Shown: in pieces, positions 26,988 through 35,113 of the stretch
How the letters are laid out: each line of letters opens with the position of its first letter
How positions within the stretch are numbered: position 1 is the first letter of the stretch
From: Pseudovibrio ascidiaceicola
Lineage (GTDB): Bacteria > Pseudomonadota > Alphaproteobacteria > Rhizobiales > Stappiaceae
Direction of reading: 5' to 3'
Assembly: GCF_900114245.1 (NCBI RefSeq)
Contig: NZ_FOSK01000002.1
Span: 124,001-188,000 of the forward strand
Length of the DNA stretch: 64,000 nt
The notes under the pieces: model-generated
Database searches by the model: none
What the model was told of the DNA's origin: nothing
Seen by the model: the letters and a program-made list of their open reading frames with translations, nothing else
Translations under genes and position numbers: made by a program

Positions 26988-27475
26988 ACGTGCCACTCTC
27001 TAAACGCCGCTGTGCGTTTACGTTGTTTTTCTTTCAAGACTGGCCGAGAATTTAACAGGACCAGCATGACATTCTCGCGACGACGGCACTTCATTTTTTC
27101 AGTTTCCCCAACAGGGAGACATCCAAAGACGTAGCGAAACCAAGGATCTTGGAGGGCCTGCGCCTGTGGGCAAACTATTTTCATCCACTTAGATCATATC
27201 GACGAGTTGCTGCGGTTATATATTTAGCAGGTTTAACAAATCAAGCAGAAGAGAAGCTGAGGAATAATAATTAATCGGCAAACCTTCTTTCGCGCTAGTG
27301 CAGACGTCATGCAACTATCATGTTTTGCGTTTAGTGCTCAATTGAAGTGAAGTGTCACCCCTCTCTTACCTTTGGTAATTGTATTTAAATGGCCTGCGCC
27401 TTTAAATAGGTCTTGCGAGCGGGTTGCAGCTTCTATGATGGGACCGCGTTTGTGGGGCGTAACGAAGGGCGAACG
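26988..27475. other. Intergenic region between phoR and TPR gene
   Basis: Nearly 490 bases with divergent promoters expected. Neither strand has a coding frame with a ribosome binding site or recognisable product; the frames here are short and unrelated. No strong hairpin or known RNA motif is seen. Confidence 0.5.
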
Positions 27476-28057
27476 ATGGAAGAGATTCTCGAAAAGCTAG
27501 AAGCTGCTATTGCGCGGGAGGATTGGGCGGAAGCGGAGACCTACATTCTTCTCATGCTGGAAGAGGACGAGACCAATCCAAGCCTCTGGTACAACCTTGG
27601 CCTTGTACGCCGTCGAGCGGGCAATAATTTGCAGGCCCTTGAGAATTTCGAGAAGACGCTGGAATTCAACCCGCAACACAAAGGGGCGATGTTTGAGCGG
27701 GCTGCAGTCTGTCTGGACATGGAAGATTTCACCGCAGCGCTCAATGACTTTGCTGAGTTCACCGCAGCCTACCCTGATGACAGTGATGGGTTGTTGAACC
27801 TTGCCCGCATCGCGCTTCACATGGAGGTTCCAGACTTGGCCCTGCAGGCCTTCCAGAAGCGGGCTGAGTTGGAGAATGATGCTGAGAATGTTCTTGGCGC
27901 GGCAGAAGCCATGCAGATGCAGGGCAATGATGAAGGCATCGACATGTTGCGCCGGTTGTTTGCCAACAATCCGCCTGTGAGGCCTGAATTGCTGAAAATT
28001 ATGAGCCAAGGATCATTCGGGCGCGTGCCGTTGAACTCTAAGGCAATACTTCCTTAG
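27476..28057 (+). CDS. Tetratricopeptide repeat protein
   Basis: A 193-residue acidic protein made of TPR units: EDWAEAETYILLMLEEDETN, PSLWYNLGLVRRRAGNNLQA with LENFEKTLEFNPQH, then AMFERAAVCLDMEDFTAALN and a further pair. No signal peptide is seen, so it is probably a cytoplasmic scaffold. The ATG at 27476 has GAAGGGCGAACG upstream; the 21 codons before it are open but unsupported. Partner and pathway unknown. Confidence 0.8.
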   Translation: MEEILEKLEAAIAREDWAEAETYILLMLEEDETNPSLWYNLGLVRRRAGNNLQALENFEKTLEFNPQHKGAMFERAAVCLDMEDFTAALNDFAEFTAAYPDDSDGLLNLARIALHMEVPDLALQAFQKRAELENDAENVLGAAEAMQMQGNDEGIDMLRRLFANNPPVRPELLKIMSQGSFGRVPLNSKAILP

Positions 28058-28081
28058 AGCAGCGCTTGCCTCACCTGCCTT

Positions 28082-28798
28082 CTAAGCCTCAACGGAGCGT
28101 TTGGCGCGGACAGATTTGCGGTAGTGGCCCGGTTCTGCCTGCAGTTTACCTTGTGTATCCAGGTGGGTTTCGAACTCAGCTTCATCCATCGGAGCGCAAT
28201 CTAACTCCAACGCCTCACGCTTAAATGGGAAGGCCTGCGCGATCGGCGTGCCTGCTTTTAGCGTGCCTTCGAACTTTGGGTCTTTCCAAAGCGCTGGAAA
28301 ATGAACAAAGCCACCTTTGAAGCGATCACAATCCACCACGCCCGCGAGTGTCCTGAACGGCAGTTCTTCGCGGTTAAGTGGATGAGTGAAGAGCAGCGAG
28401 ATGCCTTCAGGGGCTTCGATACTCCAGAAGTTGTTGAGCTTGATGATGAAATCGCCCGGGTTCGTGCCCAGTGGTGCACCGGTTGCCTGTTCTGGCACAT
28501 GCAGGCCGATGGGTGATCGGGTTTGCTGTGCTTTTGGTGAGACTGGCTTCGGCCAGTGCCATGAGAACTCGCCGTCTTTCATGGTCACATCACAGGGCAA
28601 CTTGAATAGGATACCCGTTGAGAAGCCGTCAATGATCGGCGGGCAGTGCTTGAGCGTGCGTACCTGCTCGCTGCCCAGCAACTCGCTTTCGACCGTTGAC
28701 GGGATGTCTTTCAACCAGTCGGGCAAAGATGCCTTTGCTTCTACAGGCTCTGGGATATGTCCATGTAGTTCTGGCAGGCAACGAAACTTGAGCTTCAT
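28082..28798 (-). CDS. Conserved-looking protein of unknown function
   Basis: A 238-residue soluble protein with no signal peptide or TM. I do not recognise it with certainty; it recalls the DUF6065 group, with a PPIIDGFSTGILFKLPCDV strand region, a FIIKLNNFWSIEAPEG segment and a VHFPALWKDPKFEGTLKAG segment ending in PIAQAFPFKRE. The pattern of strands suggests a beta-rich fold. The ATG at 28798 has AGGAG five bases upstream, so translation is likely. A dispersed-repeat copy lies in the 59-base gap to the SRPBCC gene. Confidence 0.72.
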   Translation of the reverse strand: MKLKFRCLPELHGHIPEPVEAKASLPDWLKDIPSTVESELLGSEQVRTLKHCPPIIDGFSTGILFKLPCDVTMKDGEFSWHWPKPVSPKAQQTRSPIGLHVPEQATGAPLGTNPGDFIIKLNNFWSIEAPEGISLLFTHPLNREELPFRTLAGVVDCDRFKGGFVHFPALWKDPKFEGTLKAGTPIAQAFPFKREALELDCAPMDEAEFETHLDTQGKLQAEPGHYRKSVRAKRSVEA

Positions 28799-28822
28799 GA
28801 AGGCTCCTAAATGCGGCTCTTG

Positions 28823-28860
28823 ATCCGAAAACCGGCGTTCGCTTGTCAGCGATGCGTCTA
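28823..28860. repeat. Dispersed 38-bp palindromic repeat, copy C
   Basis: Begins ATCCGAAAACCGG and ends CAGCGATGCGTCTA. It aligns without gaps to copies at 46383-46420 and 50148-50185. It overlaps the last codon of the SRPBCC gene. Confidence 0.75.
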
Positions 28861-29346
28861 GATTTTCACGATGGCAGTTTTCAGCTTGTTCAGGCAGTAG
28901 GCCCATCCGGCGCTGGAGTTCATGGCACGCAGGTATTCCCGCCAGCCGTCTCCGTAGCGCTCAAAATGACTATGCACCAGTTTAAGCTGCGCTCCACCCT
29001 CAACATCTGAAAACTGAATTGTGACGATGCCAGCTTTTTGCGGGTCTTCAATCAAAAGGCGTTTGGGAGAGATCTGCCAGGCGAGGACAATCTTGCTGCC
29101 CTCCTCCAGCTCCTGAATGGTACCCCAATGCAAGCGCCTGCCGTCTTCCACATCCTCAAAGCATGAACCACCGACCAGAGGCTCGATGCCGAGCACGCCC
29201 TCATGTGCGAACCTGTACTCTGCGGGCCACCAGGCATCGATTTTCTCCAGAAAACATGCGTAGGCGCTTTGAGCTGATGCAGGCAGAAGCACCTCTGCCT
29301 TGCATAGTGAAAATTGCTCCAAGACGCCCATTTCGCCTGATGTCAT
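28858..29346 (-). CDS. SRPBCC / AHSA1-like domain protein
   Basis: A 162-residue protein with the START-like helix-grip fold pattern: LLPASAQSAYACFLEKIDAWW at the N-terminus, GGSCFEDVEDGRRLHWGTIQELE in the middle and a long C-terminal helix after TIQFSDVEGGAQLKLVHSHFE. Members bind hydrophobic ligands or modify enzymes; no specific role can be assigned. The ATG at 29346 has GGGGGATGCG upstream; a TTG four codons earlier is an alternative. Confidence 0.78.
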   Translation of the reverse strand: MTSGEMGVLEQFSLCKAEVLLPASAQSAYACFLEKIDAWWPAEYRFAHEGVLGIEPLVGGSCFEDVEDGRRLHWGTIQELEEGSKIVLAWQISPKRLLIEDPQKAGIVTIQFSDVEGGAQLKLVHSHFERYGDGWREYLRAMNSSAGWAYCLNKLKTAIVKI

Positions 29347-29364
29347 CGCATCCCCCAATTACAC

Positions 29365-30204
29365 TCAGCCGCGTCCCTTCCTGCGGCGAGCCATCACGTA
29401 GACTGTAGCAGCAATTATCGTAATTGCTACAAAGAGAACACCGATGACATTGATGACAGGGGATATACCAAAACGCATGCGTGCGCCAATCTCCGTGACC
29501 AGTGTCCAGCTTGGGCCAATGGCAAAGAAGGTGGTGTTGTAGTTTTCAATGGACTGCAGGAACGCGATTGCAGCGGCTGTGAGAATGGTTGGCATGAGGA
29601 ATGGAAGCGTGATCTTGCGGAACACAAAGAAGGAGGATGCCCCCAGATCCAGCGCCGCCTCTTCCTGCACAATATCCTGCCGTTGCAGGCGTGCCATGAA
29701 CATGAGCATGCAGTAGGACGCAATAAAGCTGGACTGCGCGATGGTTGCGGTCAGCAAGCCACCTTCCACCCCGAAGGCATCGCGCCAGAAGATGAGCGTG
29801 GTTGCCCCCAGCACGATACCCGGTGTGAGCATGGGTGACACCAGCACGGTGTAAAGGAATGTGGTGGCCTGAGATTGCAACCGCGTGAGCAACAAAGCCC
29901 CCGCCAATCCAAGAGGGATTGAGATGACAATGACGCCCAGCGCGATGATTAGCGAATGCCACAGCCCGTCAATGAAACGTTGATCCTCTGGCAGAGCGCG
30001 GAACCAGTCCAACGTGAAGCCTTGCCAGTCGATGACAGAGGGTGTTGGTGACGCGTTGAAGGCTGCAATCACCATGAAGATCATGGGCAGGAACATGTAG
30101 GCGAAAAAGATCACCAGATAGCCATTGAGGATGGCAGCGGCCCAATCAATGGGAGATTTAACCTGTTCTTTCATGGCGCCGTTTTCGAGTGTTGTTGATG
30201 TCAT
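29365..30204 (-). CDS. potC: Polyamine-type ABC transporter permease (PotC-like)
   Basis: A 279-residue inner-membrane permease with six predicted TMs and the EAA loop EEAALDLGASSFFVFRKITLP. It pairs with the upstream permease to import a polyamine-like cation. The ATG overlaps the previous stop in ATGA (30201-30204), a coupled arrangement. The gene symbol follows family position and is not proof of substrate. Confidence 0.82.
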   Translation of the reverse strand: MTSTTLENGAMKEQVKSPIDWAAAILNGYLVIFFAYMFLPMIFMVIAAFNASPTPSVIDWQGFTLDWFRALPEDQRFIDGLWHSLIIALGVIVISIPLGLAGALLLTRLQSQATTFLYTVLVSPMLTPGIVLGATTLIFWRDAFGVEGGLLTATIAQSSFIASYCMLMFMARLQRQDIVQEEAALDLGASSFFVFRKITLPFLMPTILTAAAIAFLQSIENYNTTFFAIGPSWTLVTEIGARMRFGISPVINVIGVLFVAITIIAATVYVMARRRKGRG

Positions 30205-31487
30205 TTCGCGATGTCCCGAATGCCGACGCGGAAGACCCACATGTTAAACAGAATAAAGATGATACAGGCCACCAGAAGCGCCAGCGAGTATGCGGCGCCC
30301 TGGTTCCAGCTGTCTGCCTCAAAGAAACGGCGGTAGATCACCTGAGAGAACCAATCGGGGTGCAGGCCACGGCCCACAGCACTTGGAACGGCAATAGAAC
30401 CTGCAGAGAGCATGAAGGTCATGATAGCACCAACGGCGATACCGGGTTTGGCGTGCGGGAGAACCACGCGCCAGTGAATACGCCATGTGGACGCGCCCAG
30501 ATCCTTTGCTGCTTCGATCTGGTTTTTGTCGAGCGTATCGACCGTGTTGTAGATCGGGAAAACCATGAAGAGCACGTAGGCGTAGACCATCACAGTAAAC
30601 ACGGCACCATTGGAGGCAACAAAGCGGAAGCCTTCTCCCGCTTCCATATTGATGATGCCCAGCAAGTCCAGCAGACCGTTGAGGACGCCTTGCTTTTCCA
30701 GGATCATGATCCACGAGAAGATGCGCAGCAGCTCATTGATTGCGTAGGGGATCAACAGCCCAAGCATCAGAATTGCGAGCTTATTTCGGTTCGTGGTCAT
30801 CGCAACTGCGTAGGCCACCGGGTAACACATCGCAAACGCCAGAATGGTGACGCACAGCGCGTAGATGATGGTGGCGAGGAAGATCTGAAAATGCACCGAA
30901 CTCATCATGGTGAAGTTCTTGAGCGAATAAGAGGTATCCAAACCGACAGCGTCTGTGGTGGATTTCTCAGTTGCTTCCAGTGTTGCAATTCGGGCTTCCA
31001 ACTCGCCCTTATTCGCCAGTAACGGAGCTTCTTCGGCCTCAATTTCGGCAAGGCTGCGACTAACCGCGCTTGTGTTGCCTGCTGATGGTGCGCCAAACGG
31101 ATTCAGGCCTGATGTATCGTTTGCTTCCGGTACTGACGGCGTTCCAAATGGATTGAGGCCAGTGGTATCATCGGAGGGTGCGGGGGTGGCAAACGGGTTG
31201 AGTGCGGAGGCACTGTCTTGCTGGGGAGCAGTGGACGTGCCAGCGATCAGGTCTTCTTTTTCGGCCTGAAGCTCCACCAATCTGGTGTTGATCTGGAACA
31301 CATCTTCATAGGCGCGATCAATTTCCAAGGCCAGCGTTGCAGCGGCTCCGCCCCTGTCTTCATAGGTGAAGGCGCGGTCGATCATGGACATTTGCGGCAG
31401 TATAATCAGCACCACAATCCAGATCGCAGCCAAGCCTATAAAGAGGGAGGTCAGGCCTTTGCCATAACTCTTGATCAGACTATTCAC
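30201..31487 (-). CDS. potB: Polyamine-type ABC permease (PotB-like) with NPF-repeat insertion
   Basis: A 428-residue permease, about 130-150 residues longer than usual PotB. TM1 is at about 12-32; residues 38-190 form a periplasmic insertion consisting of a coiled-coil segment (about 52-80), a low-complexity linker with three copies of LNPF(A/G)(T/A)P at 96-102, 111-117 and 128-134, and a second coiled coil (about 143-173). The remaining part is a standard permease with the EAA loop EAAKDLGASTWRIHWRVVLP. Its start overlaps the ATPase gene end by eight bases. Confidence 0.85.
   Translation of the reverse strand: MNSLIKSYGKGLTSLFIGLAAIWIVVLIILPQMSMIDRAFTYEDRGGAAATLALEIDRAYEDVFQINTRLVELQAEKEDLIAGTSTAPQQDSASALNPFATPAPSDDTTGLNPFGTPSVPEANDTSGLNPFGAPSAGNTSAVSRSLAEIEAEEAPLLANKGELEARIATLEATEKSTTDAVGLDTSYSLKNFTMMSSVHFQIFLATIIYALCVTILAFAMCYPVAYAVAMTTNRNKLAILMLGLLIPYAINELLRIFSWIMILEKQGVLNGLLDLLGIINMEAGEGFRFVASNGAVFTVMVYAYVLFMVFPIYNTVDTLDKNQIEAAKDLGASTWRIHWRVVLPHAKPGIAVGAIMTFMLSAGSIAVPSAVGRGLHPDWFSQVIYRRFFEADSWNQGAAYSLALLVACIIFILFNMWVFRVGIRDIAK
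31086..31202 (-). repeat. Triplicated LNPF-G-T-P coding repeat
   Basis: Three imperfect repeats, spaced 15 and 17 codons apart, encode LNPFATP, LNPFGTP and LNPFGAP inside the potB-like gene. The spacers are rich in Ser, Thr, Asp and Pro. Confidence 0.85.
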
Positions 31488-32565
31488 TGGCCAGCTCTCC
31501 CGGACGCATCACAACAGCATCCTGAGCAGCAAACCAGAGCTTCTGGTCTGCGCCCAAAGGCTGATGGGTTTGCTCAACATTGGTCACGTGGATTGCAACG
31601 GGTTGGTCCCCTGCCCGCATATGGAGGTTCACAAAAGGACCTTCCATATCGCGGCGCTCCAGAATGGCTGTGAGGCCGTTTTGCTGGCCTTGCTTTGCTT
31701 CAAGGGACATTCGCTCAGGACGCACGAAGAGGATGGCTTCCTCTCCCTCGTTCAAGCCGTGTGCGTTCTGGCCAAAGAGCTTGCCTTGCGATGTTTCCAA
31801 AATTGCGAAGTCACCCTCTTTGCCGACAACCTTGCCTTTAAAGATGTTCTGCTCTCCCACAAAGCTCGCCACAAATGGCGTTTTTGGGTGTGCGTAGATC
31901 TCGTCAGAGGTGGCAACCTGCTCCACCACGCCTTTGTTCATGACCGCAACACGGTCTGACATGGTCAGCGCTTCGCCCTGATCGTGCGTGATGTAAATGA
32001 AGGTCACGCCGGTCTTGCGCTGCAGGTCTTTCAGCTCTGCTCGCATGTGCTGGCGGAGTTTGAGGTCGAGTGCGGAGAGCGGCTCATCGAGCAGGAGCAC
32101 GGAGGGCTCAACTGCAAGGGCGCGGGCAATGGCCACGCGCTGGCGCTGTCCGCCTGATAATGCTGTTGGCAGTTTGTCGCCCTGACCATCCAACGCGACC
32201 AGAGACAAAAGCTCCTGCGCCTTTTCCAGCCGGGTCTTCTTTGCGATGCCGCGTGCTTCCAGACCGAAGGCAATGTTGTCTCGTACGCTCATGAGCGGAA
32301 ACAGCGCAAGGTTCTGGAAGATCAGGGCAGTTGGTCGGGCGTTTGCACGGATGCCGGACATGTCTTTCTCGCCAATCACAACACGGCCCTGAGAGGGGGT
32401 GAGGAAGCCGGAGATCATGCGCAAAATGGTTGTTTTGCCACAACCAGACGGGCCGAGGATGGAGAAAAACTCACCAGCGTTGATTTTCAGGTCAGTGGGC
32501 TGAACGGCGACGAAATCGCCAAATCTCATGGAGAGGTTTTCAAGAATTACATCATTGCCGTGCAT
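31480..32565 (-). CDS. potA: Polyamine-type ABC transporter ATPase (PotA-like)
   Basis: A 361-residue ABC ATPase with Walker A GPSGCGKTT (38-46), signature LSGGQRQRVAIARAL, Walker B LLLDEPLSALD and the switch His in THDQ. The C-terminal third is a TOBE domain (about 280-355). This length and layout are those of PotA/PotG-type importers. ATG 32565 is used because upstream codons lack family similarity. The gene overlaps the first permease gene. Confidence 0.9.
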   Translation of the reverse strand: MHGNDVILENLSMRFGDFVAVQPTDLKINAGEFFSILGPSGCGKTTILRMISGFLTPSQGRVVIGEKDMSGIRANARPTALIFQNLALFPLMSVRDNIAFGLEARGIAKKTRLEKAQELLSLVALDGQGDKLPTALSGGQRQRVAIARALAVEPSVLLLDEPLSALDLKLRQHMRAELKDLQRKTGVTFIYITHDQGEALTMSDRVAVMNKGVVEQVATSDEIYAHPKTPFVASFVGEQNIFKGKVVGKEGDFAILETSQGKLFGQNAHGLNEGEEAILFVRPERMSLEAKQGQQNGLTAILERRDMEGPFVNLHMRAGDQPVAIHVTNVEQTHQPLGADQKLWFAAQDAVVMRPGELASE

Positions 32566-32703
32566 GAAGTGCCTATTGCTTCGCTTCAATCTTTTAAAGA
32601 TTGGAAATCTGGGTTTTCTGCGTGCCTGACACTTTGACCAGTGCACAGTCCTTGCTCACAAGGTGCGCAGTCTTGCTGCTGCATTTCTTAGGAGCGGATG
32701 TGC

Positions 32704-32727
32704 AAAGCGCGGCTGATGCCGCGCTTT
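32704..32727 (-). terminator. Strong hairpin after the polyamine-binding-protein gene
   Basis: AAAGCGCGGC and GCCGCGCTTT form a perfect 10-bp stem with a TGAT loop, 13 bases after the binding-protein stop and before the ATPase gene. It probably stabilises or partly terminates the message. Confidence 0.75.
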
Positions 32728-32740
32728 GCTGCCAACGTCG

Positions 32741-33868
32741 TTATGCGTTGGTGATCTTATCAACGTATTCCTGACGCAGTGGGGCGAACCACGGCGTATC
32801 TGCCGGGTACCACCACAGGTTCGCCAGCGTGTCGTTGTTATAAATTTCCAGGAACTGCTTCTTGTAGGTTTCGCCTGCATGGTTTGCAGCGCCCACAACA
32901 GCGGAGTTGTAGCCGGTGTTTGAGCTGAACATGCCAGCCATTTCTGGATCAAGCATCGCATTGATGAAGGCGTAAGCCTGCTCCGTGTTGGCCGCACCAC
33001 TTGGAATGCCCATGGAATCCATCCAGGTCATGCCACCTTCTTTTGGCATGCGGTATTTCCACTTAGCATCTTCACGGCTGAGCAGCAGGCCGGTTGTGTC
33101 CCATGTCTGGCCGATAGACGCGCCAGCCTGTTTGAAGGCGTTTGTTGCTTCGGTTGCGTTGTTCCAGAATGCAGCAATGTTTGCTTTGCGCTCAATGATG
33201 AACTTGGCCACTTCGTCCCAAACGCGGCGGGCGTCTTCTTCAGTTTTGTAGACGTCGAGCATACGGTCAGATTTCACTTTGCCGATTGCATCGAGGTATA
33301 GGCCGGTGCCGATCAAAGCAGACTTTTGACGGAAAGCCGCCTTGCCTTTTGCTTCTGGCGCCCAGAGAGAACCGAAGGACACTTCCTCGTTAGAAAGCGG
33401 GAACACGGTGCTGTCGAATGTGATTGCTTCTGTGCCCCAGTCGAATGGCAGCAGCATGCGCTTGCCGCGGTAGGTGCCGCCCAGCTTTACGCTGTCGCGC
33501 AGCATGGAAGGCACAACAGCATCCACCTTGAGCTTGCTTTCATCGAGAGGAGCCAGCAGGTCATCCGGGTAGTAGTTGGCGCCGTTGGTGATGGATGGGA
33601 AGATCACGTCAAAGCCCTTGCCGCCAGCTGCTTTCAGCTTCTGCTCAGCTTCATCGTTGGAGCCAAAAGTGGACAGGTTGATCTTAATACCTGTGTCACC
33701 TTCAAACTTCTTGATCATGTTGTCCTGAACGTAATCACCCCACGCGAAAACATTCACCTGACCAGAAGATGCCAGCGCATCAGAGGCCTTCAAAATTGCA
33801 GGAGCAGCAATAGCAGCAGCGGAGGCTGCGGCAGTGCCTTTTATAACTGAACGACGAGAGATAGACAT
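32741..33868 (-). CDS. potD: Polyamine-type periplasmic binding protein (PotD/PotF-like)
   Basis: A 375-residue exported protein. The N-terminus SRRSVIKGTAAASAAAIAAP resembles a twin-arginine signal. The mature part has the PotD pattern: VNVFAWGDYVQDNMIKKFE, GGKGFDVIFPS, LPFDWGTEAITFD and PSGAANTEQAYAFINAMLDPE. Ligand is most likely putrescine or spermidine, but related proteins bind other cations. It is the first gene of the operon and is followed by a hairpin. Confidence 0.87.
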   Translation of the reverse strand: MSISRRSVIKGTAAASAAAIAAPAILKASDALASSGQVNVFAWGDYVQDNMIKKFEGDTGIKINLSTFGSNDEAEQKLKAAGGKGFDVIFPSITNGANYYPDDLLAPLDESKLKVDAVVPSMLRDSVKLGGTYRGKRMLLPFDWGTEAITFDSTVFPLSNEEVSFGSLWAPEAKGKAAFRQKSALIGTGLYLDAIGKVKSDRMLDVYKTEEDARRVWDEVAKFIIERKANIAAFWNNATEATNAFKQAGASIGQTWDTTGLLLSREDAKWKYRMPKEGGMTWMDSMGIPSGAANTEQAYAFINAMLDPEMAGMFSSNTGYNSAVVGAANHAGETYKKQFLEIYNNDTLANLWWYPADTPWFAPLRQEYVDKITNA

Positions 33869-34116
33869 TTACGGGCCCTCAAGAGACAAAGAATTCTTAA
33901 TAGCAACCAAGGCGCGATACTTAGATTCGGCACCTCTCCGGTTCCATCACCTAGGCAGCTAACTGCAACCTGTGACAGACCCATGACAATTTACGTATAT
34001 TAACTTATGGAGCGTAGCTCATTATTAGCGGGCTAGGCAATATTGTATTTATATTTCTATATGTTGACCTGAAAACTCTAGGTAATTTCAATCTGTTATT
34101 TATTTGGCAAACTAAA
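33869..34116. other. Upstream region of the polyamine operon
   Basis: About 250 A/T-rich bases containing the likely promoter of the potD-like gene. No coding frame or hairpin is convincing. Confidence 0.45.
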
Positions 34117-34146
34117 AAAGGGAGCACCTTTTCAGGTACTCCCTTT
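34117..34146 (-). terminator. Rho-independent terminator of the metal transporter operon
   Basis: AAAGGGAG and CTCCCTTT extended by ACCT/AGGT form a long stem with a short loop; on the minus strand it is followed by six T residues. It lies 25 bases after the last gene. Confidence 0.9.
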
Positions 34147-34171
34147 CAATTGTCGAGGCCTACAGGCTCTA

Positions 34172-35113
34172 TCAGACGCTTGCGTGCGCTCTTTGCCGAC
34201 GACGGCGCATAACGACGCCGTAGTGCGGAGCAAACAACATGGCAAGCACCTGCTGCAGACCAGCGACAACAGCAATCATACCGGCTGCGGACACGGAGAA
34301 CTCGTAGCCCAGCAGGCCTGGACCGAACGCTGCCAGCAGGTAGCCGAACAGGCCGGCGGACAGAGATGCGATGCCGGAGATGAAGAGCTGGGCTTTCAGA
34401 TTATCTGTCAACATACGCGCCGTTGCTGCCGGGCAGATGAACATGGCAATCACGAGGATAGATCCTACAGCTGTAAATGCAGCAACAGCAGCGATTGCCA
34501 CCATAACAATGAGTGAAAGGCCGAGCCATTTAGGCGAGAAGCCAAGGCTTGCGGAGAGCAGCGGATCAAAGCTGGAGATCTTCAGTTCTTTGAAGAACAG
34601 CACGATGAACACAATCACCAGCATGTTAACAACAAACAGCTGCTTGATGCTTTCCGGCAAGGTCATGAGCACCTGCCAGTTCCACAGATCTGAGAGGGAA
34701 TAGGCATCCAGCCAGATTGCACTTTCCAGATTACCGTAGAGTGCGTGTTCCACGTCCAGATGCACGCCAGCAGTCCCGGTTTGCTCCAGAATGACAACGC
34801 CTGCTGCGAACATGGTGGTGAACACCACACCCATGGCAGCCCCCGGCTCCACATTGCCGATGCGGCGGATAAGTTCAATCAGGAGAACTGCGAAGATGGC
34901 TGCTCCCCCTGCCCCGAGCATCATGGCCCAGGAGCTGGTCTCATGAGTGAACAGGAAGCCGATCACGATGCCGGGCAGAACCACGTGGGAAATCGCATCG
35001 CCCATGAGCGCCTGTTTGCGCAGAACGAGGAAGTTGCCAAGAAGACCACAGGCGAGCGCTGCCAAAGATCCGAGAAGAATGCTTGGGAGGTCAAATTGCA
35101 GGAAAATATCCAT
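34172..35113 (-). CDS. Metal ABC transporter permease (TroD-like)
   Basis: A 313-residue ABC-3 family permease with about eight TMs. LRKQALMGDAISHVVLPGI is the diagnostic loop near residue 32, and FTAVGSILVIAMFICPAATARML is the conserved late segment. It forms a heterodimeric channel with the upstream permease for Mn2+, Zn2+ or Fe2+. Its ATG overlaps the previous stop by one base (TGATG). It is the last gene before the terminator. Confidence 0.88.
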   Translation of the reverse strand: MDIFLQFDLPSILLGSLAALACGLLGNFLVLRKQALMGDAISHVVLPGIVIGFLFTHETSSWAMMLGAGGAAIFAVLLIELIRRIGNVEPGAAMGVVFTTMFAAGVVILEQTGTAGVHLDVEHALYGNLESAIWLDAYSLSDLWNWQVLMTLPESIKQLFVVNMLVIVFIVLFFKELKISSFDPLLSASLGFSPKWLGLSLIVMVAIAAVAAFTAVGSILVIAMFICPAATARMLTDNLKAQLFISGIASLSAGLFGYLLAAFGPGLLGYEFSVSAAGMIAVVAGLQQVLAMLFAPHYGVVMRRRRQRAHASV

